This document shows, one piece after another, positions 1 through 7,450 of a stretch of 64,000 bases of DNA. The notes below the pieces were generated by a model that was not told the origin of the DNA, made no database searches, and saw only the letters and a list, made by a program, of their open reading frames with translations. This DNA comes from a virus. Location of the stretch: IMG/VR virus record IMGVR_UViG_3300018422_000003, positions 1 to 64,000 of that record; one strand, 5' to 3'. A program made the translations under genes and the position numbers. Position 1 is the stretch's first letter; the number at the start of each line of letters is the position of its first letter.

Positions 1-492
1 GATCGGATCGACGGTCGCCGGCGGTACGGCATCTCCATCGGTTTGCTCGGCGGGCGGCAGTACCTCAACTTCAGGCTCGCGCGCCGCATCCTCGATCAGC
101 TCCTGCAGGCGCTCATCGTCAAAGCTGGTGCCTTCGAGCGTGCCGCGATCGATGCGAATTTCTTTGAGCAGCTCCAGCAGGCCGTGATCGTCATAGCTCG
201 CCTTGTCGCGCGTGCCGTTATCGGCCAGCATGATGTCGAGCGCTTTGGCGTCGTCAACATCGACCCATGTGACCGGGATCGTTACGGCTCCGGCATGCAG
301 CGCCGCCTGCAATCGGTAATTGCCGACCAGCACATGCTTGGTCGATTGCTGCACAATCAGCGATCCGTAAAAGCCGTTTTCTTCGATGGACGAAATAATG
401 GCGCCGGTGTCGCCCTGATTTACGTTGCGCGGATGCGGGCGCAGCGACGCGACGGGGCACTCCGCCTCATAGGCGTGATTGATTACTTGCAT
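1..492 (-). CDS. ParB-like nuclease-domain protein (3' end beyond window)
   Basis: The minus strand is open from an ATG at 492 to the window edge, giving 164 residues without a stop. Residues about 10-95 resemble the ParB/Srx N-terminal fold: a LRPHPRNVN segment, then VGNYRLQAALHAG, which corresponds to the ParB box (usually GHRRLxAA), and a stretch ending in LADNGTRD. In phages such domains occur in DNA-binding or nuclease proteins and in fusions to DNA methyltransferases; the missing C-terminus prevents a choice. The tail seen here is acidic and proline-rich. There is no clear Shine-Dalgarno sequence. A palindrome lies over the likely -35 (see 568-583). The domain call is fairly sure, the role is not. 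Confidence 0.75.
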   Translation of the reverse strand, partial: MQVINHAYEAECPVASLRPHPRNVNQGDTGAIISSIEENGFYGSLIVQQSTKHVLVGNYRLQAALHAGAVTIPVTWVDVDDAKALDIMLADNGTRDKASYDDHGLLELLKEIRIDRGTLEGTSFDDERLQELIEDAAREPEVEVLPPAEQTDGDAVPPATVDPI

Positions 493-867
493 GGATTGTT
501 TTGGGTTGGGGATTTGAAACGGTCGAAAACGGCAGTACAACAAGCGCCGTATATAGGTAGACTTCTTGTTCTGAAATCAGAACGAAAAAATTAAACGGGG
601 CGAAAAGAACTCAGGATAGAATCGTCGCTGACTATATGGCGGGCCGCCTCCCGCTTAGATCACGGCAGCGGCCATTTTCATTCACGCGCGCCATAGACCG
701 GGTTGGGAAGGCCGGGCGGAATCGGGACAAAAGGGAAACCCGAACCGTCCGGTTGTACCCGGCTATCACACGAGCTAAAAAACGGCCCGCGTCCCCTTTC
801 AGGAGTGACAGGCGGCCCATACAAACAAGCATCTAAAGATACCACTTGGATGCGTGCCAGCAATTAA
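493..867. other. Non-coding gap between the ParB-like and sigma-like genes
   Basis: No convincing coding frame is seen here; the open frames are short and compositionally poor. The stretch holds the putative promoter and palindrome of the ParB-like gene (550-583) and, on the plus strand at 698-715, one copy of the hairpin with a TTGGGAAG loop found in leaders elsewhere (CCGG stem), followed at 728-736 by ACAAAAGGG. No plus-strand gene follows it, so this copy may be a relic. Confidence 0.5.
550..583 (-). promoter_or_regulatory. Putative promoter with palindromic operator for the ParB-like gene
   Basis: A perfect inverted repeat GTTCTG-AAAT-CAGAAC occupies 568-583. On the minus strand a TATATA -10 candidate lies at 555-550, and 17 bp upstream the -35 position falls in the centre of the palindrome. 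This is the classic layout for repression by a dimeric regulator. The -35 hexamer itself is poor (GATTTC), so the site may need an activator or another sigma factor. Confidence 0.45.
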
Positions 868-1617
868 TTACAGTAATTCGTTAATCTGTTTTGTACCGCA
901 CAAACGGAATCCTTCTTTGAGCAGCTCCAGCGCCGCCTTATGAAGCTGCGCGACGCGCGGCGCAAGCACGCCAATTTGCGCTCCGATTTGCGCCAGCGTC
1001 AGCTCTTCGACATAGCGCAAACGTAAAATCAAAGCGTCGCGCGGCGCCAGATTGACGGCGCGCGCGGCCTGCTCGATCTGCCGCGCCAGTTGCTGGCGTT
1101 GCACGCCTTCTTCCTGCGTCGGTTCTGAGCCACGGCGGCCCCGGATGTACTCGTCGACGGCGACATACGGCTCCGTCATCAGCTCGCTATACAAAATAAC
1201 TTTGACGGCCGCCTCGGCCGGTTCGTGCTCCGCGCCGCATCCGCCGCACAGCAGAGATTCCGATCCGCCAGGCGTCTTGGTTTGGCAGGCGAGACAGACC
1301 AGCGTATTTTCGCCTTCGATGCGGTACGTCGACCGCTTGGGCCGATTCAGCCCGCGCTGCGAGCGCAGCCGTAAATAATCGAGCATCGCGCCCGATACCC
1401 GGAACTTGGCGAACGAATAAAACTGGACCGGCTTTTCCGAATCGTAACGATAGCGCTCGGCGACCTCAATCAGCTTTCGAAAGGCGCATTGAATCATGTC
1501 CTCGCGCACGTCATCATTGCGGCGGCGGAGGCGGACGGCGGTCGATTCGATGTCCCGTTTGAAGCGCGAACAAAGGGCTGCCTTGTCGGCGGCGGGGTTA
1601 CGGTCGTCGTACGGCAA
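868..1617 (-). CDS. Phage sigma-70-like factor (FliA-like) with zinc ribbon
   Basis: I place the start at TTG 1617, because the longer frame upstream only overlaps the HNH gene; this gives 249 residues. Residues about 35-83 look like sigma region 2 (REDMIQCAFRKL, then QFYSFAKFRVSGAMLDYLR, close to the FliA-type GAMLDxLR). Residues about 175-235 look like region 4, with RDALILRLRYVEELTLAQIG forming a helix-turn-helix. In place of region 3 there is a four-cysteine zinc ribbon (C108, C111, C124, C127). It would direct host RNA polymerase to chosen promoters. The frame overlaps the upstream HNH stop by 20 bp, so the two are probably translationally coupled. Confidence 0.72.
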   Translation of the reverse strand: MPYDDRNPAADKAALCSRFKRDIESTAVRLRRRNDDVREDMIQCAFRKLIEVAERYRYDSEKPVQFYSFAKFRVSGAMLDYLRLRSQRGLNRPKRSTYRIEGENTLVCLACQTKTPGGSESLLCGGCGAEHEPAEAAVKVILYSELMTEPYVAVDEYIRGRRGSEPTQEEGVQRQQLARQIEQAARAVNLAPRDALILRLRYVEELTLAQIGAQIGVLAPRVAQLHKAALELLKEGFRLCGTKQINELL

Positions 1618-1948
1618 TGTAGTTGTTCCAGGTGTGATTGAGCCGGTCGACGAGCGCCGGGAAGTCGAGCGCGGCCGACATGGCCCGCATGCCGAGGTGA
1701 TAGTGGCCCTTGTCGTGGCAGAGGTGACAGAGCGGGATCGCGGCGAAGTCGCTCGCAATGCGTGACGCGGCGCGCGGGCCGCTGTGGTGAGCCTCATTCA
1801 GAATTTCAGTGGTGGGTTGACGGCCGCAGCCAGCGCAAGGCAGCGTGCGGATCCAGATCAGATAGTCGGGGGAAACTTGCTCGGGCGGTCGGGTTTCTTT
1901 TCTACGCTTGCGCTTAAAAGCGGTCCGCCTTAGAGGCGAACGCCGCAA
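1598..1948 (-). CDS. HNH/Ref-like zinc nuclease-type protein
   Basis: 116 residues with a basic N-terminus (RRSPLRRTAFKRKRRK), a CAGC pair (C38, C41), an EAHHSG segment (H54, H55), and a CHLCHDKGHYH cluster (C74, C77 and histidines). This order of CxxC, HH and CxxCH is typical of phage HNH-fold proteins related to P1 Ref, which use a metal-bound histidine to cut DNA. It overlaps the 3' end of the upstream gene by 19 bp and the sigma-like gene downstream by 20 bp, so the three form an operon. The fold is well supported; catalytic activity is inferred. Confidence 0.7.
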   Translation of the reverse strand: MRRSPLRRTAFKRKRRKETRPPEQVSPDYLIWIRTLPCAGCGRQPTTEILNEAHHSGPRAASRIASDFAAIPLCHLCHDKGHYHLGMRAMSAALDFPALVDRLNHTWNNYIAVRRP

Positions 1949-2244
1949 TGCTGAAACACGTACCAGCTCTGGGCAACGTGCTCGCGGTAGACTCCAGGCC
2001 CGGTGGCGGCCTTGGGTTTGGTCAGGATCGTGGTTGAGCGCTCAGATTTTCCGGACGCTTCGGTCCGGCTGCACGTGAGCTGTACGCCATGCACGCACTT
2101 TCGCGTGCCATACGTTTTCGCGGCTCCGTCACGCACCAGTTGCGTGAGCCCGGCCGCAGTCGTCCAGCGGTAATGCCGGCCGCTCTGATCGAGCACGCGG
2201 TAACGATTCTTCTTGTCCGTTGTTTCTTTATGGTGTGTATGCAC
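1930..2244 (-). CDS. Hypothetical small protein, first gene of the sigma operon
   Basis: 104 residues starting MHTHHKETTDKK; no family recognised. The sequence is basic, with the segment YRVLDQSGRHYRWTTAAGLTQLV near residues 19-41, which may be a compact DNA- or RNA-binding fold, and three scattered cysteines. It is retained because it overlaps the HNH start in a way typical of this genome and because its codon use looks normal. It is probably transcribed from the divergent region 2245-2653. Confidence 0.55.
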   Translation of the reverse strand: MHTHHKETTDKKNRYRVLDQSGRHYRWTTAAGLTQLVRDGAAKTYGTRKCVHGVQLTCSRTEASGKSERSTTILTKPKAATGPGVYREHVAQSWYVFQHCGVRL

Positions 2245-2552
2245 GGCGAATATTCTCAGCTCGAAGCAAAAAAAAACCGCCGCACGCCGTTTCCTGTTGT
2301 TTTTAGGCGCGTCAATTCGCGCGCCGGGCCAGGAAAGGCGTGGGCGGTAACTAGGGCCGGGAGATGTTCGTCCCGTGGCGCGTCAGGAGAGGACCTATGA
2401 AAACTCGGTAAGCCGCGCCCTAGAGCGGATCACCGATTGCTATAAATTCGGTTACTCATCATCGCGCAATGTCTCGACCGTGTCCATACCCGCCTTTGCG
2501 CTAACTGAAACTAAACGGTTTTTCTTACTCGCCACGGTGCGCCAATCGTGTC

Positions 2553-2581
2553 TATACAGTATTACGTAAATATGTCATACT
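2553..2581 (+). promoter_or_regulatory. Promoter of the recombination operon with palindromic operator
   Basis: A TATACA -35 (2553-2558), a 17-bp spacer and a CATACT -10 (2576-2581). The spacer carries a diverged copy of the palindrome seen at three other promoters: ACAG-N-ATTACGTAAAT-N-TGTCA, centred on ACGT. It is the least conserved of the four operator copies, but spacing and -10 are the same. The predicted start is near 2588, leaving a leader of about 66 nt. Confidence 0.6.
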
Positions 2582-2594
2582 AACCTTGCTTGGC

Positions 2595-2621
2595 GGTCCG
2601 TTGTTTGGGAAGGCGCGGGCC
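2595..2621 (+). promoter_or_regulatory. Leader hairpin with TTGGGAAG loop
   Basis: The left arm 2595-2604 pairs with 2613-2621 (GGTCCG with CGGGCC, then TGT with GCG including G-U pairs) and leaves an 8-nt loop TTGGGAAG at 2605-2612. The same loop in exactly the same setting recurs at 16869-16876 and 59232-59239 with different stems. It lies between the promoter and the AAAGGGG ribosome-binding site of the 2654 gene. Confidence 0.6.
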
Positions 2622-2653
2622 GCCGGGCGACACGAACAAAGGGGAAATTTGAA

Positions 2654-2878
2654 ATGCTGAAAAGTAGGAACGCACCCATCGAGCGCACGCTACGGCGCGT
2701 CGATATATGGCTGCTGATTGCATGGATTTGGCTGGTCGGGCAGGGGCTGGTGTCCGCGTACGGCATCAGCCAGCACTATCAGGGATCGGCTGAGGAAGAG
2801 GTGTATTTATACGATCCGATGCCAGCGCCGCCCGCGCTAGAGGAAGACGTCGTATATGCCAGGGAGCGGGCGAAATGA
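2654..2878 (+). CDS. Small single-pass membrane protein
   Basis: 74 residues. A basic N-terminus (about 18 residues) is followed by a hydrophobic segment IWLLIAWIWLVGQGLVSAYG (about 18-37) and an acidic, proline-rich tail (EEEVYLYDPMPAPPALEED). The basic flank predicts N-in topology with the tail outside. The gene is preceded by AAAGGGG and overlaps the ATPase gene by 4 bp. No function is known; two other small membrane proteins here (18463 and 19066-19233) share the layout of a membrane segment followed by EE, tyrosines and prolines. Confidence 0.6.
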   Translation: MLKSRNAPIERTLRRVDIWLLIAWIWLVGQGLVSAYGISQHYQGSAEEEVYLYDPMPAPPALEEDVVYARERAK

Positions 2879-4290
2879 AAGCTCTTAGTGTTCAGATCGA
2901 GAACGTACTCGGCATCGAATATGTCGAATGGCCGTTAGGGGAAGAGGTGACCGAGATCCTCGGCGATAACGGAACCGGGAAGAGCAGCGCCTGCGACGCG
3001 ATCATAGCTCTGCTCGGCGGGGACACACGGAACATGCTTCGCTCCGGGGCCGATAAGGGCCGCGTGTGGATGCGGCTCGATGACAATACGACCATCGAGC
3101 GGACGTGGGGAAAGAACGGCGGAACAACTCTTACCCGCCGCGACCAAGCCGGGAAGCTGCTCAGCGGGGCGGGGGAGTTCATTCGCCAGATCGCCTCGCT
3201 GCGGGCGGTCCGCCCGGCTGAGTTTTTGCTCTCGACCGACCGGGAGCGGATCGATACCTTGCTGCGGGCGGTGCCGATCGCGCTGCCGCGGGACTTCACC
3301 AAGTGGATCACCGACGAGCTGAATCTTCCGCCGGACGTTCTCCGGCAGCACGCCGTGCTCGCGATCGACAAGGTGCTTGAGATTGCCGAGGAGCGCAGGC
3401 TGAAGGCCGGGCAGGACAAGCGCTCGAAAGAGCACTCGCGCAATGAGCTGGCCGAAACCCTGCACGGTCTATCCGAGCAGGAGACGCCCGTTCACTGGCA
3501 GCAGCGCGTGCGTGAGCTGACGGCGCGGCAGGATACCGAGCGGGGCCGGATCGCGGCGCTGCGCGGTCAAATCCATAGCGAGGCCTCGGAGGCGATTACC
3601 AAGGCCAAGCAAATCTTCGCCGAGCAGGAGCGGGACATCATGGCCGAGGCGCGGCGCAAAGTGGAAGAAGTCCGCAAGGAGATGAACCGGGTCCTGACCG
3701 CTGCCGATCAGGCCTCGCGCGAATCGCTGGCCGAAGCCGAGGCCGAGCATACCGCCGCGATGGCGGACATCACGCCCGGGCTGGCCGAGGCGCGGGAGAA
3801 GGTGCTCACGGCTGAGCGGACGCAGGGTCAATTCTCGCTGCTGAAGAAATACGGAGCCGAGGCGGTAGGAGCCGAGCAGTACTGGCAGCACATGAACGAT
3901 CTGGTCGACAAGGTTCGCGCGACCAAGGCGCGGATGATTCAGCGGCTCCCGATCTCAGGACTTGAAATCGACGGCGGTCGGCTGCTGCGGCACGGTGTTC
4001 CGTTTGATCGGCTCAACACGGCGCAGCAGATTGAGATCGTGCTCGATGTCGCCGAGCTGGTCAGCGGGAAGCTGCCGCTGATCGTCGCCGATGGGATGGA
4101 GCGCCTGACGAAACAGAACCGCAAGGCGCTGATCGAGGCCGCCGCCCGGAAGGGCCTGCAGTTTATTTTCGCGACGGCGGTCGAGGGAATGCCGCTGACG
4201 GCCCGCGCTCTGACGCCCGGCGAAGAGTACATTATGCCGGATCAGTTAGCGTTGCTGGCGGGGCCGGATATGGGGGCGACGCGCGCATGA
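2875..4290 (+). CDS. SMC/RecF/Rad50-like recombination ATPase
   Basis: 471 residues. Residues 1-45 form the SMC/RecF start, with the Walker A motif GDNGTGKSS at 30-38. A charged, coiled-coil middle (about 165-330) is short compared with Rad50 or SbcC. Walker B is in LPLIVADGMERL near residue 400, preceded by LNTAQQIEIVLDVAEL, which takes the place of the ABC signature. Such compact ATPases sit next to recT and a RecB/Cas4-like nuclease in many phages and are thought to work with them in DNA end processing. The neighbours here are exactly these, with 4-bp overlaps on both sides. Confidence 0.8.
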   Translation: MKALSVQIENVLGIEYVEWPLGEEVTEILGDNGTGKSSACDAIIALLGGDTRNMLRSGADKGRVWMRLDDNTTIERTWGKNGGTTLTRRDQAGKLLSGAGEFIRQIASLRAVRPAEFLLSTDRERIDTLLRAVPIALPRDFTKWITDELNLPPDVLRQHAVLAIDKVLEIAEERRLKAGQDKRSKEHSRNELAETLHGLSEQETPVHWQQRVRELTARQDTERGRIAALRGQIHSEASEAITKAKQIFAEQERDIMAEARRKVEEVRKEMNRVLTAADQASRESLAEAEAEHTAAMADITPGLAEAREKVLTAERTQGQFSLLKKYGAEAVGAEQYWQHMNDLVDKVRATKARMIQRLPISGLEIDGGRLLRHGVPFDRLNTAQQIEIVLDVAELVSGKLPLIVADGMERLTKQNRKALIEAAARKGLQFIFATAVEGMPLTARALTPGEEYIMPDQLALLAGPDMGATRA

Positions 4291-4628
4291 GCGCCGCCTC
4301 CTGTTGTTGCGTCGTGACGGATTCTCGTAAACTTGTCATGATGCCCGCCACCAAAAAACAGACGGAAACGCTCAGCGCGGTAGACACTACCTGCCCGCAT
4401 TGCGAGCGGGAGATCCCGCGCAAGCGGTGGATACGGACCGGATCTCGCCTGATGTTTCGCTCGCGGAAAACCTCGCGGGCGAGACCGCGCAGCTTGCGGC
4501 CGTGTCCGCATTGCGGCACGGTGTACGGAATCACGGAAATGCGCTCGCATATTCCGAGATGCGCCAAGCGGCCGGGGGAATTGACTCCGGCCATCAAGGA
4601 CGCAGAACGAGCCGCGCGCGGACAGTAA
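4287..4628 (+). CDS. Small zinc-ribbon protein of the recombination operon
   Basis: 113 residues by the ATG that overlaps the ATPase stop (ATGA); an internal ATG at 4338 is possible. It contains CPHC (about 36-39), CPHC (about 73-76) and a HIPRC segment, a pattern that can hold one or two zinc ions, and it is rich in arginine. It is probably a nucleic-acid-binding accessory protein, inferred from its place between the ATPase and recT. No specific family is recognised. Confidence 0.6.
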   Translation: MSAASCCCVVTDSRKLVMMPATKKQTETLSAVDTTCPHCEREIPRKRWIRTGSRLMFRSRKTSRARPRSLRPCPHCGTVYGITEMRSHIPRCAKRPGELTPAIKDAERAARGQ

Positions 4629-4641
4629 CGGGAAAGTACTG
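4623..4641 (+). promoter_or_regulatory. Leader hairpin before recT (ACGGGAAAG loop)
   Basis: CAGTA pairs with TACTG around a 9-nt loop ACGGGAAAG. Loop and location, about 45 nt before a start that has AAAAGGGGACTAA in front, resemble the TTGGGAAG hairpins of other leaders. This copy is looser, and it may be a variant or chance. Confidence 0.35.
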
Positions 4642-4685
4642 GCCGGGCGCAATTATCAACCGATCCGAAAACAAAAGGGGACTAA

Positions 4686-5984
4686 ATGGCAAATGCAACA
4701 CAAGGCGGCGGGCGAAGTGTGCCGCCGCGAACCGGGCCGCCGAATCGGCCCTCGCTCAACCCGCCCACGGCGCCGCAAACCAAGGAGCCGCTGACGTTTC
4801 AAAAGCTGCTCGGGCAATACCAGAAACAAATTGCCGTGGCGCTACCACGGCAGATGAGCGCCGACCGCATGATGCGCGTCGCTCTGACCGCGTACAACCA
4901 GACGCCGATGCTGCGCGAGTGCGATCCGCTGACGATCATCGCGGCGGGGATTCAGTCCGCGCAGCTCGGCCTGGAGCCGGGAATCAATATCCTCGGCCAC
5001 GCGTACCTCGTGCCGTTCCGCAATTACTCGCGGGCGAAGAAAGAAGCCGGGAATCCGCTCATCCGGGGCGGCCGCGACAACGGCTACATCATGGAGGCGC
5101 AGCTCATCGTCGGATACAAGGGCTACCTGGAGTTGGGCTGGCGCTCGGGGCGCTGCAAGAAATTCGGCGCCAATCTCGTGCACGCGTACGATACCTTCTC
5201 GCTGCACTATGATCCGGAGCCGATCATGCGCCACGAGCCGCTGTTTGTGAAATCGCAAGGCGATCTGCTGATTCCGGTTACGGCTGAGCAGCGCGGTCCT
5301 ATCGTCGGCGTGTACGGATACGTGCAGCAGGTCGGCGGCGATCCGAATGTTGATTTCCTCACCATCGATTCGCTGGAGGAGATTCGCGACAACTTCTCGA
5401 AGTCAGGCGGAGCCGATGCCAATAATCCGGACGGAAAGGGAATCTGGCTCGACCATTTTCCGGTGATGGCGCGCAAGACCGGGATTCGCGCGGTCAGCAA
5501 GTGGGCGCCGCTGAGCCCGGATGTACAGAAGGCGGTCGGCCTGGATGAAGCCGCCGAGAACGGACTCAGCCAGTCGCTTGCTGAAGCGCTCGACCTCGTG
5601 CCCACGGGCAGCGAGCGCGGCTATGTATACCTGCCCGACAGTGAGCCGACCGCTACCACTGGCGCGCCCAACGGGAAGGCTGCGGCGCCAGCGCCCGAGG
5701 CCTCCACCAGCGCGCCCACGCAGCCCGCACAGCCCAAGCAACCGCCTAAGCCGCCGCCTCCTCCTCCTCCTGCGGAAGAGCCCGAGGAGGATGAGAACGC
5801 GCGCGGCCTGACCGAAGACGATTTCGACGGCCATGACTGGTCGGTGCTGCAGGCCAACTTGCGCGCCGCCGGAAAGAATCGGCCCGCTATCCTGCAATGG
5901 CTCGGCACGCAAACCGACGCGAAGAAAGCGATGGACCGGGCCGACGCCATGCGGTTTGAAGCGGAGCAGGGTGATGGTAACTAA
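4686..5984 (+). CDS. recT: RecT single-strand annealing protein
   Basis: 432 residues. Residues about 40-285 match the RecT family: FQKLLGQYQKQIAVALPRQM, the LTIIAAGIQSAQLGLEPG segment, and VGYKGYLELGWRSG. RecT anneals complementary single strands during phage recombination and replication. The protein is much longer than typical RecT (about 270 residues): a proline-rich linker (about 350-375, a run of PPP then EEPEEDE) leads to a separate C-terminal tail of about 50 residues that may bind a partner. The start has a strong AAAAGGGGACTAA leader. The 3' end overlaps the nuclease gene by 11 bp. Confidence 0.92.
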   Translation: MANATQGGGRSVPPRTGPPNRPSLNPPTAPQTKEPLTFQKLLGQYQKQIAVALPRQMSADRMMRVALTAYNQTPMLRECDPLTIIAAGIQSAQLGLEPGINILGHAYLVPFRNYSRAKKEAGNPLIRGGRDNGYIMEAQLIVGYKGYLELGWRSGRCKKFGANLVHAYDTFSLHYDPEPIMRHEPLFVKSQGDLLIPVTAEQRGPIVGVYGYVQQVGGDPNVDFLTIDSLEEIRDNFSKSGGADANNPDGKGIWLDHFPVMARKTGIRAVSKWAPLSPDVQKAVGLDEAAENGLSQSLAEALDLVPTGSERGYVYLPDSEPTATTGAPNGKAAAPAPEASTSAPTQPAQPKQPPKPPPPPPPAEEPEEDENARGLTEDDFDGHDWSVLQANLRAAGKNRPAILQWLGTQTDAKKAMDRADAMRFEAEQGDGN

Positions 5985-7221
5985 ATCGATCATTAAGGCG
6001 ATGAAATGCCCGAAATACTACGTCGGGTATTACCTCACGCCCGGCGCCGTGGTGAAGCTGATCGAGTCGCCGATGGCGCGCGCCGGAACCGAATTCCATC
6101 GCTACCGCCAGGAGTACATCGACCACTTGGTGGAGGCGGGCGAGATTCAGGATCACGCCTTCATCGGCCACTGGCTGGACACCAATGCCGTAATGCCGGA
6201 AACGCGCGAGCTGATTCTCGGCGACCGCCATTACTCCATCGATCCGAAGTACGTCGTCGGCTGCGAGCTTTTTCTCTCCGCCGACGAGAACTTCCGCCCG
6301 CTCGAAATGCTGCAGGGGCGTCCGCCCGGTCAGCTCAGCGCCGATCCGCGCTGCCTCTGCTCGGGGACGATTGATTTGCTCCAAATGAAGGGCAGGGAAG
6401 CGACGATTACCGACTGGAAATCCGGGTGGGCGACGGCGGGCGTGGCGGATCACGAGCCGTATATTTACGCCGCGCTCGTAATGGCGCATTTTAAGCAGGT
6501 CGACACGGTTAATTATCGGTGGGAGTTTCCGCGCGTCAATGCGGAAAAGGACGGCGGCCGTTACACGCGCGAGGACTTACCCTGGATTCAATCGTTTATC
6601 CGGGGCGAGAACACGCGCGAGGCCGGGCTGCGCGCCAAGCATGCGGCCGGGGACCAGATGCGCGTCGATCCGTACGCGGGGCTGTGCGTGTTCTGTCAGC
6701 TTCAGTGTCCGCTGCGGCAGACCGCAACGAATGAGCGGCTGATCCTGCCGCCGATTCAAAATCGTGTGGATGCCGAGCAGGTTGCCAAGCTGCTCTATGC
6801 GTCGAGCATGATTGCCGCGATGGCGCGGCAGGCGCTGCGGCCGTACCTCGAACAATGGGGGCCGAAGCTCAAGCTCGCCGAGGATTATGAGCTGGAGCTG
6901 CGGACCACGGCGCGGGCCGAATATCCGCTGCCCGATACGCTCGCGCTGCTCGGGATCGTGATCGATGAGGACGCTCTGCCCAAGGCGCAGAAAGGGATCA
7001 AGCGCGGGCAGGCCATCACGCCGCGATGGGACGTGCCGATTCAATCGCTGCTGATCAGCGCCAGTAAATTACATAATTTGTCGGACACGAAAATGCGCGC
7101 CGGAATGCGGGACGAATTAGGAGCGATCGCGCGCCGGAAAGTGGTAAGCAAAGTCCATGTGCGCAAGCTCAACGAGGAAGACCGCTTGCTGATTGAAGAA
7201 GGCGCGGAGGGGATGGATTAA
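5974..7221 (+). CDS. Cas4/RecB-like PD-(D/E)XK exonuclease with Fe-S cysteines
   Basis: 415 residues from ATG 5974, which overlaps recT; the longer frame upstream only shadows recT. The core motifs are GTEFH, then GTIDLL and ITDWKSG (aspartates near 134 and 147, lysine near 149), and the tyrosine motif EPYIYAALV. A cysteine near residue 12 (AMKCPKYY) and three at 238, 241 and 245 (LCVFCQLQC) give the four-cysteine arrangement of Cas4 and AddB nucleases that binds an iron-sulphur cluster. It probably resects DNA ends to load RecT. The operon ends here at the hairpin 7282-7310. Confidence 0.82.
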   Translation: MVTKSIIKAMKCPKYYVGYYLTPGAVVKLIESPMARAGTEFHRYRQEYIDHLVEAGEIQDHAFIGHWLDTNAVMPETRELILGDRHYSIDPKYVVGCELFLSADENFRPLEMLQGRPPGQLSADPRCLCSGTIDLLQMKGREATITDWKSGWATAGVADHEPYIYAALVMAHFKQVDTVNYRWEFPRVNAEKDGGRYTREDLPWIQSFIRGENTREAGLRAKHAAGDQMRVDPYAGLCVFCQLQCPLRQTATNERLILPPIQNRVDAEQVAKLLYASSMIAAMARQALRPYLEQWGPKLKLAEDYELELRTTARAEYPLPDTLALLGIVIDEDALPKAQKGIKRGQAITPRWDVPIQSLLISASKLHNLSDTKMRAGMRDELGAIARRKVVSKVHVRKLNEEDRLLIEEGAEGMD

Positions 7222-7281
7222 AAAAAGTGTAAGATGAGGCGGGTAATAACCATGCGGTTCTTTACCGTCATAAAAACGAAA

Positions 7282-7318
7282 CCGCCGAAGTGCATCGAAC
7301 ACTTCGGCGGCAGAGCTT
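7282..7318. terminator. Strong hairpin after the recombination operon
   Basis: A perfect 11-bp stem (CCGCCGAAGTG with CACTTCGGCGG, 7282-7292 and 7300-7310) with a 7-nt loop lies 60 bp after the nuclease stop. A short T-rich run follows only after several bases (CAGAGCTTCTTTT), so termination is likely but not textbook. Confidence 0.55.
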
Positions 7319-7369
7319 CTTTTCACGATGTACGGATGTCTCCGGGCGGCTTCCCGCTCCCGAGCGACT

Positions 7370-7393
7370 TTTGTAGTATGCCATATTTCCGGT
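7370..7393 (+). promoter_or_regulatory. Weak promoter candidate before the initiator gene
   Basis: TTGTAG, then 17 bp, then GACTAT, which keeps the A2 and T6 of the -10 used elsewhere in this genome. It lies between the terminator hairpin and the initiator frame, where a promoter is expected. The match is modest. Confidence 0.3.
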
Positions 7394-7450
7394 GACTATG
7401 AGAATCCGCACCTAGCAGTTTTTTTTTGAAATTCTGCTCGGGGACATTCG

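Larger units (their letters stand above)
2245..2653. other. Divergent control region between left and right operons
   Basis: About 400 bp separate the minus-strand sigma operon from the plus-strand recombination operon. The only longer frame (2375-2569) starts with GTG and has no recognisable content, so I do not call it. The plus-strand promoter (2553-2581) and leader hairpin (2595-2621) are annotated separately. No minus-strand promoter stood out clearly. Confidence 0.5.

Noticed and set aside
632-863. Several short frames on both strands in the left gap
   Set aside because: They lack start context, known motifs and protein-like composition.
871-890. Sequence resembling half of the shared operator at the end of the sigma-like gene
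   Set aside because: It lies inside coding sequence (codons for QINELL), lacks a -10 at the right distance and only one half-site matches.
1618-1797. N-terminal extension of the sigma-like frame to 309 residues
   Set aside because: This part is antisense-like reading over the HNH gene, arginine/serine-rich, and region 2 begins only after residue 60.
2375-2569. Plus-strand frame of 64 residues in the divergent control region
   Set aside because: GTG start, no credible domain content, and it overlaps the operator promoter at 2553.
4400-5212. Plus-strand frame of 270 residues overlapping zinc protein and recT
   Set aside because: It is an alternate-frame shadow of two better supported genes.
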